Of a DNA stretch of 64,000 nucleotides, positions 60,801-64,000 are shown piece after piece. Position numbers and translations under genes: made by a program. Every line of letters begins with the position of its first letter. Positions within the stretch are counted from its first letter, which is position 1. The notes beneath the pieces are model-generated. The model ran no database searches, was not told the origin of the DNA, and saw nothing but the letters and a program-made list of their open reading frames with translations. Location of the stretch: NCBI RefSeq assembly GCF_001665605.1, contig NZ_LZSV01000029.1:148182-212181 (forward strand), in the 5' to 3' direction. This stretch comes from Mycobacterium sp. 852014-50255_SCH5639931 (GTDB lineage: Bacteria; Actinomycetota; Actinomycetes; Mycobacteriales; Mycobacteriaceae).

Positions 60801-63800
60801 GCGCGGGTGTCGAGCTTCTTGTTGGCCGTCAAGGGCAGCGCGTCCAATGCGACAACGGCGGCGGGCACCATGTAGCCCGGCAGCCGCTCAGCCAGGGCGG
60901 TACGGACGGCGACCGGCTCGGCGGTGCCGGTGATATAGCCGACCAGTCGTTTGTCGCCGGGATGATCTTCGCGGGCGACGACGGCCGCGTGGTCGACGCC
61001 GTCGAGAGCGGCCAGCGCCATCTGGATTTCGCCGAGTTCGACGCGATAACCGCGGATCTTGACCTGTTGGTCGGCGCGTCCGAGGTAGTGCAGTTGCCCG
61101 TCGCGGCCCCACCGCACCAGATCCCCGGTGCGATACATGCGTGCCCCGGGGCTTCCGAAGGGGCAGGCCACAAATCGGGCGGCGGTCAGCCCCGCCCGGC
61201 GCAGATAACCGACGCCGACGCCGCGTCCGGCGATGTACAGCTCGCCGACCACCCCCGGCGGTACCTGAAGCAACGACTCGTCGAGGACGAACAACGCCGC
61301 CCCGGGCACCGGGGCGCCGATGGGCACCGTCCCCGATCCGGCGGTCAATGGCGCACTGATCGCGACACACATCGTCGTCTCGGTCGGGCCGTAGGCGTTG
61401 ATCATCACTCGCCCGGGCGCCCATTGATCGACCACTTCGGGGGCGCAAGCCTCACCGACCACCACCAGAGCCGCCGACTCCAGGCCTTCGGGTGACAACA
61501 CACCCACCGCGGAGGGGGTTTGGGTGAGCACATCGACTTCCCCGGTCACCAGCGCATCGTGGAAGTCGGCCGGTGACGTGGTCACATCTTCGTTCACCAC
61601 CACCACTTGCCCGCCACGCAACAGGGCGCCGAAGATCTCCCACACCGAGACGTCGAAGGCCAGGGAATGACACTGCGGCCAAACGCCTGTCGGCGGCAGG
61701 CAGGCATCCAATGAGGCCAGCAACTGCGTGACGTTGTGATGAGTGATGGCAACACCTTTCGGCACACCGGTGGTCCCTGAGGTGTAGATGAGATACGCGA
61801 TGTCGTCGGGGGCGGCCGCAGGCAGCGGTGTGCTTGGTTGCGTGTCCACGGCAACGTCTTCCACGTCGAGGACGGTCAACTGGTGCCCATCCAGCCGCGA
61901 GCGCAGGGCCGCGGTGGTGATCGCGGCGATCGGCGCGGCATCGGCGAGCATGAAATCGATCCGGCCCGCCGGTAGCGCGGGGTCAAGGGGCAGATAAGCC
62001 GCCCCGGTCTTGAGCACCGCCAAGATCGCGATGATGGCCTCGGCCGAGCGGGAGAACAGCAGCGCCACGCTCTCGCCGGGGCCTGCGCCGTTCCTGGTCA
62101 GGAAGTGCGCCAACCGGTTTGATGCCGCGTCCAATTCGCGGTAGGTGCAGCGGCGCCCCCCGTCGCTGATCGCGACCGCGTCGGGGGTGCGCGTCGCGTG
62201 GGCGGCAAACAGGGCCGGTATGGAGACCGGCTCGGGCGCCGGCCGGGTCAGGATTGCCCGGTTACCCGTCTTGTCCAGACGGGCGTGCTCGTCAGCCTCC
62301 AACACATCGATCGTCGACAACCGCGCCCGGGGATCGGCGGTCATCGCCACCAGGATGCGCTGGAACCGCTCGACAAGAGTGGTGATGCTGTCGGGGTCGA
62401 ACACGTCCGTGCGGAATTCAACCGCGCCTCGGATGCCGTCGGGCGCATTGTCGTCGGTCCAGTGTTCGGACAGCGAGAAGGTCACGTCCATGCGGGCACT
62501 GTGGGCGTCCAGGGGACGCTCGGTAACCTGCACATCACCCAACGCCGGCGCGGCGGCGGGGTCGCTGGCGTGCCCGGGCAGGTTCTGCCACGCCAACGCC
62601 ACCTGAACCAGCGGATGATGGCTCAGCGACCGGGTGGGGTTGAGCCGCTCGACGAGCACCTCGAACGGCACGTCTTGATGCTCGAAGGCCAGCAGGCTGC
62701 GCCGGCGAACTTGGGCCAGCAACTCGGCGGCGGTTGGGTCGCCGGCCACGTCGACCCGCAACACCAACGTGTTGACGAAGAAGCCCACCAGGTCATCGAG
62801 CCCGGGGTCGCCACGCCCGGCGATCGGAAATCCCACGGCCACATCGGAACTCGCACTGAGCCGAGACAGCAGTACCGCCAGGGCGGTCTGCACCACCATG
62901 AAACCGGTCGCGTTGAAGTCGCGGGCCACTTCGCGTATGCGTCGCTGCAGCTCGGCCGGCCAGTTCACGGCCACTTTGGCGCCACGCTGATCTGCGACCG
63001 AGGGATAGGGCCGATCCGTCGGTAATTCCAGGCGCTCGGGCAGGTCGGCCAGGGCGTCTTCCCAGTACTTCAGCTGGCCGGCGATCCGGCTGTGGCCGTC
63101 GTCGAGCGCACCGAACTGCGCCCGCTGCCACAGCGTGTAATCCACGTATTGCAGAGGCAATTCAGGCCAGCCCGGGGCTCGCCCGTCGCATCGGCTGGCA
63201 TAGGCCTCGCCGATGTCGCGGATCATCGGCACCACCGACCACCCATCGAAGGCGATGTGGTGCACCGCGCACACCAGCACGTGCACCTCGTCGGTGACAC
63301 GGAAAAGCTTTGCCCGCAGGGGGATGTCGGTCTCCAGGACAAAGGGATGACGCGCCGCCTCGTCGACAGCCTCGTCGAGTCGGGCCGGCGGCCATCCGGT
63401 GGCATCGATGACTTCCCAACCGAAAGCCGCCCGCTCGGCGGAGATGACGAGTTGCTGCGGTATCCCGTCCAGTGCGGGAAATATCGTGCGCAAGGTTTCG
63501 TGCCGGGCCACCACGTCGGCCAGTGCTGCGCCGAGCGCGTCGGCGTCGAGCGGGCCGCGCAGCTCGAGGGCCACCGGAATGTTGTAAACCGCGGAGGAAC
63601 CCTGCAACTGGTCGAGAACCCACAGCCGGTTCTGGGTGAACGAGAGCGGGATCATCGCCGGGCGCCGCCACGCCCGCAAGGGCTCACGGCGATGGGCCTC
63701 GCCGTCGAGGCGCGACGCCAGCTGCGCAACCGTTGGCGCGTCGAACAATTCGTGCACGGCGAGGTCCGCGTCCAGCCCGGTGTTGACGGCGGCGATCAAA

Positions 63801-64000
63801 CGCATCGCCGACAGCGAGTCCCCGCCCAGGTCGAAGAACGAGTCGTCGGCACCGACGCGTTCGACGCCCAGCACCTGGACGTAGATGCCGGCCAGGATCT
63901 CCTCAGCGGCGGTGGCGGGGGCCCGGTAGTGCTCGGCATCGGCGTAGTCGGGCGCGGGCAGCGCGCGGGTGTCGAGTTTGCCGTTGACCGTCAGCGGCAG
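57854..64000 (-). CDS. NRPS, C-terminal part: (A)-T-C-A-T-E-C (partial at window end)
   Basis: The frame is open to base 64000; 2048 residues are visible and the start lies outside. Domains by base position, in reading order: end of an A domain (NGKLDTRALP, 63955-64000), T (GGDS ~63818), C (HHIAFDG 63238-63266), A (62240-60820; SGTTG ~61770), T (GGDSISS ~60660), epimerase (HHLAVDAVSW ~60125) and a final C domain (HHIVLDGWS ~58690). The complete A domain has pocket code DVWTVVAMC, close to phenylalanine-activating patterns (DAWTxAAVC), so a D-Phe-like residue after epimerisation is plausible. The protein stops after C without an A domain; the module is completed by the next protein, whose GTG overlaps this TGA. 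No MbtH gene is visible in the window. Confidence 0.92.
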   Translation of the reverse strand: MPLTVNGKLDTRALPAPDYADAEHYRAPATAAEEILAGIYVQVLGVERVGADDSFFDLGGDSLSAMRLIAAVNTGLDADLAVHELFDAPTVAQLASRLDGEAHRREPLRAWRRPAMIPLSFTQNRLWVLDQLQGSSAVYNIPVALELRGPLDADALGAALADVVARHETLRTIFPALDGIPQQLVISAERAAFGWEVIDATGWPPARLDEAVDEAARHPFVLETDIPLRAKLFRVTDEVHVLVCAVHHIAFDGWSVVPMIRDIGEAYASRCDGRAPGWPELPLQYVDYTLWQRAQFGALDDGHSRIAGQLKYWEDALADLPERLELPTDRPYPSVADQRGAKVAVNWPAELQRRIREVARDFNATGFMVVQTALAVLLSRLSASSDVAVGFPIAGRGDPGLDDLVGFFVNTLVLRVDVAGDPTAAELLAQVRRRSLLAFEHQDVPFEVLVERLNPTRSLSHHPLVQVALAWQNLPGHASDPAAAPALGDVQVTERPLDAHSARMDVTFSLSEHWTDDNAPDGIRGAVEFRTDVFDPDSITTLVERFQRILVAMTADPRARLSTIDVLEADEHARLDKTGNRAILTRPAPEPVSIPALFAAHATRTPDAVAISDGGRRCTYRELDAASNRLAHFLTRNGAGPGESVALLFSRSAEAIIAILAVLKTGAAYLPLDPALPAGRIDFMLADAAPIAAITTAALRSRLDGHQLTVLDVEDVAVDTQPSTPLPAAAPDDIAYLIYTSGTTGVPKGVAITHHNVTQLLASLDACLPPTGVWPQCHSLAFDVSVWEIFGALLRGGQVVVVNEDVTTSPADFHDALVTGEVDVLTQTPSAVGVLSPEGLESAALVVVGEACAPEVVDQWAPGRVMINAYGPTETTMCVAISAPLTAGSGTVPIGAPVPGAALFVLDESLLQVPPGVVGELYIAGRGVGVGYLRRAGLTAARFVACPFGSPGARMYRTGDLVRWGRDGQLHYLGRADQQVKIRGYRVELGEIQMALAALDGVDHAAVVAREDHPGDKRLVGYITGTAEPVAVRTALAERLPGYMVPAAVVALDALPLTANKKLDTRALPAPDYSNVDNYRPPTDAVEEILAGIYAQVLGLERVGVDDSFFDLGGDSISSMQVVARARAAGLVCRPRDIFVEQTVARLARVAHVTEGLEAAADEGIGPLPATPIMHWLHDIDGPVDQFNQTMVLQAPPGVTQADAVVVLQALLDHHAMLRLHVAEGDAGEWTLTAREAGAVDAGGCLYAVDVLTDGAVADARAGLSPAGGRMLSALWVADTGQLALIIHHLAVDAVSWRILLEDINIAWAQHVGGQLVALPSGGTSFQRWASLLAEHADQPAVLDQAESWQRVAATQAALTPPKPETDTYASAGHLTVSLDTETTRLLLGEVPAAFHAGIQDILLIAFGLAWTEFSGSEGGGPIGIDVEGHGRYEDLAPDVDLSRTVGWFTTKYPVALAVDGLHWAQLVAGDAAVGPIVKRAKEQLRALPDAITYGLLRYLNRDVVLPESDPTIGFNYFGRLGAAEDSAELWQISRDGLAVSTSAAAVPMPLAHTLELNASAVDTATGPHLHADWTWAPSALDHTQVARLSQLWFDALTGICVHVQRGGGGMTPSDVFPAHLTQKQIDELQQHHRIADILPLTPLQQGLLFHSARQNSDNDLYAMQLDITVAGPLHPDRLHDAVDAVIARHPHLAARFCSQFDQPVQVIPADPQSMWQFLEFETDVDEQVRRICAAERAAVCDLRGSPAFRVALLRTGPERHRVILTNHHIVLDGWSLPILLQEIFASYYGQRLPAAGSYRRFVTWLAERDLADAQAAWRDVLAGFDIPTLVGPPGRSKLGPRGIASARVPEATTQAVNELARSCRTTVNTVLQGAWAQVLMSMTGRRDVVFGAAVSGRPTEVADAESIVGLMINTVPVRATIRPETTIADLLDQLQSAHNHTLDHQHLALNEIHRITGHDQLFDTLFVFENYPIDTTALLNNNGLAITEFAGTESSHYPLTMQARPDRELNLRVEYDSHVFDAAAIESLIERFQRALVAMTTDLGGQS

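Noticed and set aside
41247..64000. Assignment of the NRPS to the glycopeptidolipid mps1-mps2 locus
   Set aside because: A Phe-like module with epimerase and a terminal reductase fit the general plan, but the neighbours are the Rv3718c region and none of the glycosyltransferase, MbtH or gap genes of that locus are visible. The internal reductase and nMT module also do not fit.
1..64000. CRISPR arrays or complete insertion sequences
   Set aside because: No regularly spaced short repeats, transposase or integrase genes were found anywhere in the window.

Overview
The window is high-GC DNA from a slow-growing, non-tuberculous Mycobacterium (M. avium-complex-like). The block from the ligC/Prim-PolC pair to the Rv3718c-type gene keeps the gene content and order known around Rv3718c-Rv3731 of M. 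tuberculosis: LigC, Prim-PolC, an alcohol dehydrogenase, an SDR, a cutinase, LucA, tRNA-Ser, SRP RNA, an aspartate aminotransferase, DnaX, a cyclopropane-synthase-like methyltransferase with its FAD partner, and an SRPBCC protein. The reading direction is reversed relative to H37Rv. Accessory genes are inserted in this backbone.

Layout. 1-2300: tail of a NUDIX gene, a haloalkane dehalogenase broken by a one-base frameshift, and a P450. 2300-5350: a short phage-capsid-like remnant, a membrane protein and an alpha/beta-hydrolase/class III cyclase fusion. 5350-7484: divergent LigC and Prim-PolC. 7485-9122: a gene-poor stretch with two tandem copies of a mini-lipoprotein unit (42 and 43 aa) sharing promoter and 3' hairpin. 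9123-13939: a secreted GH172-type glycosidase, a rhomboid-like membrane protein coupled to a diaminopimelate-decarboxylase-like enzyme, and an isochorismatase-fold hydrolase. 13986-15828: a P450 and a TetR regulator sharing an 18-bp operator. 15930-24077: PPOX protein, alcohol dehydrogenase, WS/DGAT, SDR, cutinase, CsbD, beta-lactamase-fold esterase, a deleted cutinase pseudogene and a DapB-like dehydrogenase. 24107-29917: an accessory cluster with a TPR protein, a CHAT-type peptidase and two unknown proteins. 30013-39406: the conserved housekeeping block. 39403-41233: two SAM methyltransferases.

41247-64000 (continuing past the window) is a large non-ribosomal peptide synthetase system on the minus strand. 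Two overlapping genes share one split module: the upstream protein ends with a condensation domain and the downstream one (5536 aa) begins with an adenylation domain. The downstream protein reads A-T-C-A-T-E-C-A-T-R-C-A(nMT)-T-R. It has a complete thioester reductase in mid-chain as well as one at the C-terminus. The internal reductase is followed by what looks like the scar of a deleted carrier domain, and the two reductase DNAs are nearly identical over long stretches. This suggests that a finished reductase-ending synthetase was extended by an N-methylating module plus a copied reductase, which could give two possible reductive exits. It is the strongest candidate here for an undescribed system.

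All assignments come from reading the sequence; no database or structure search was run.
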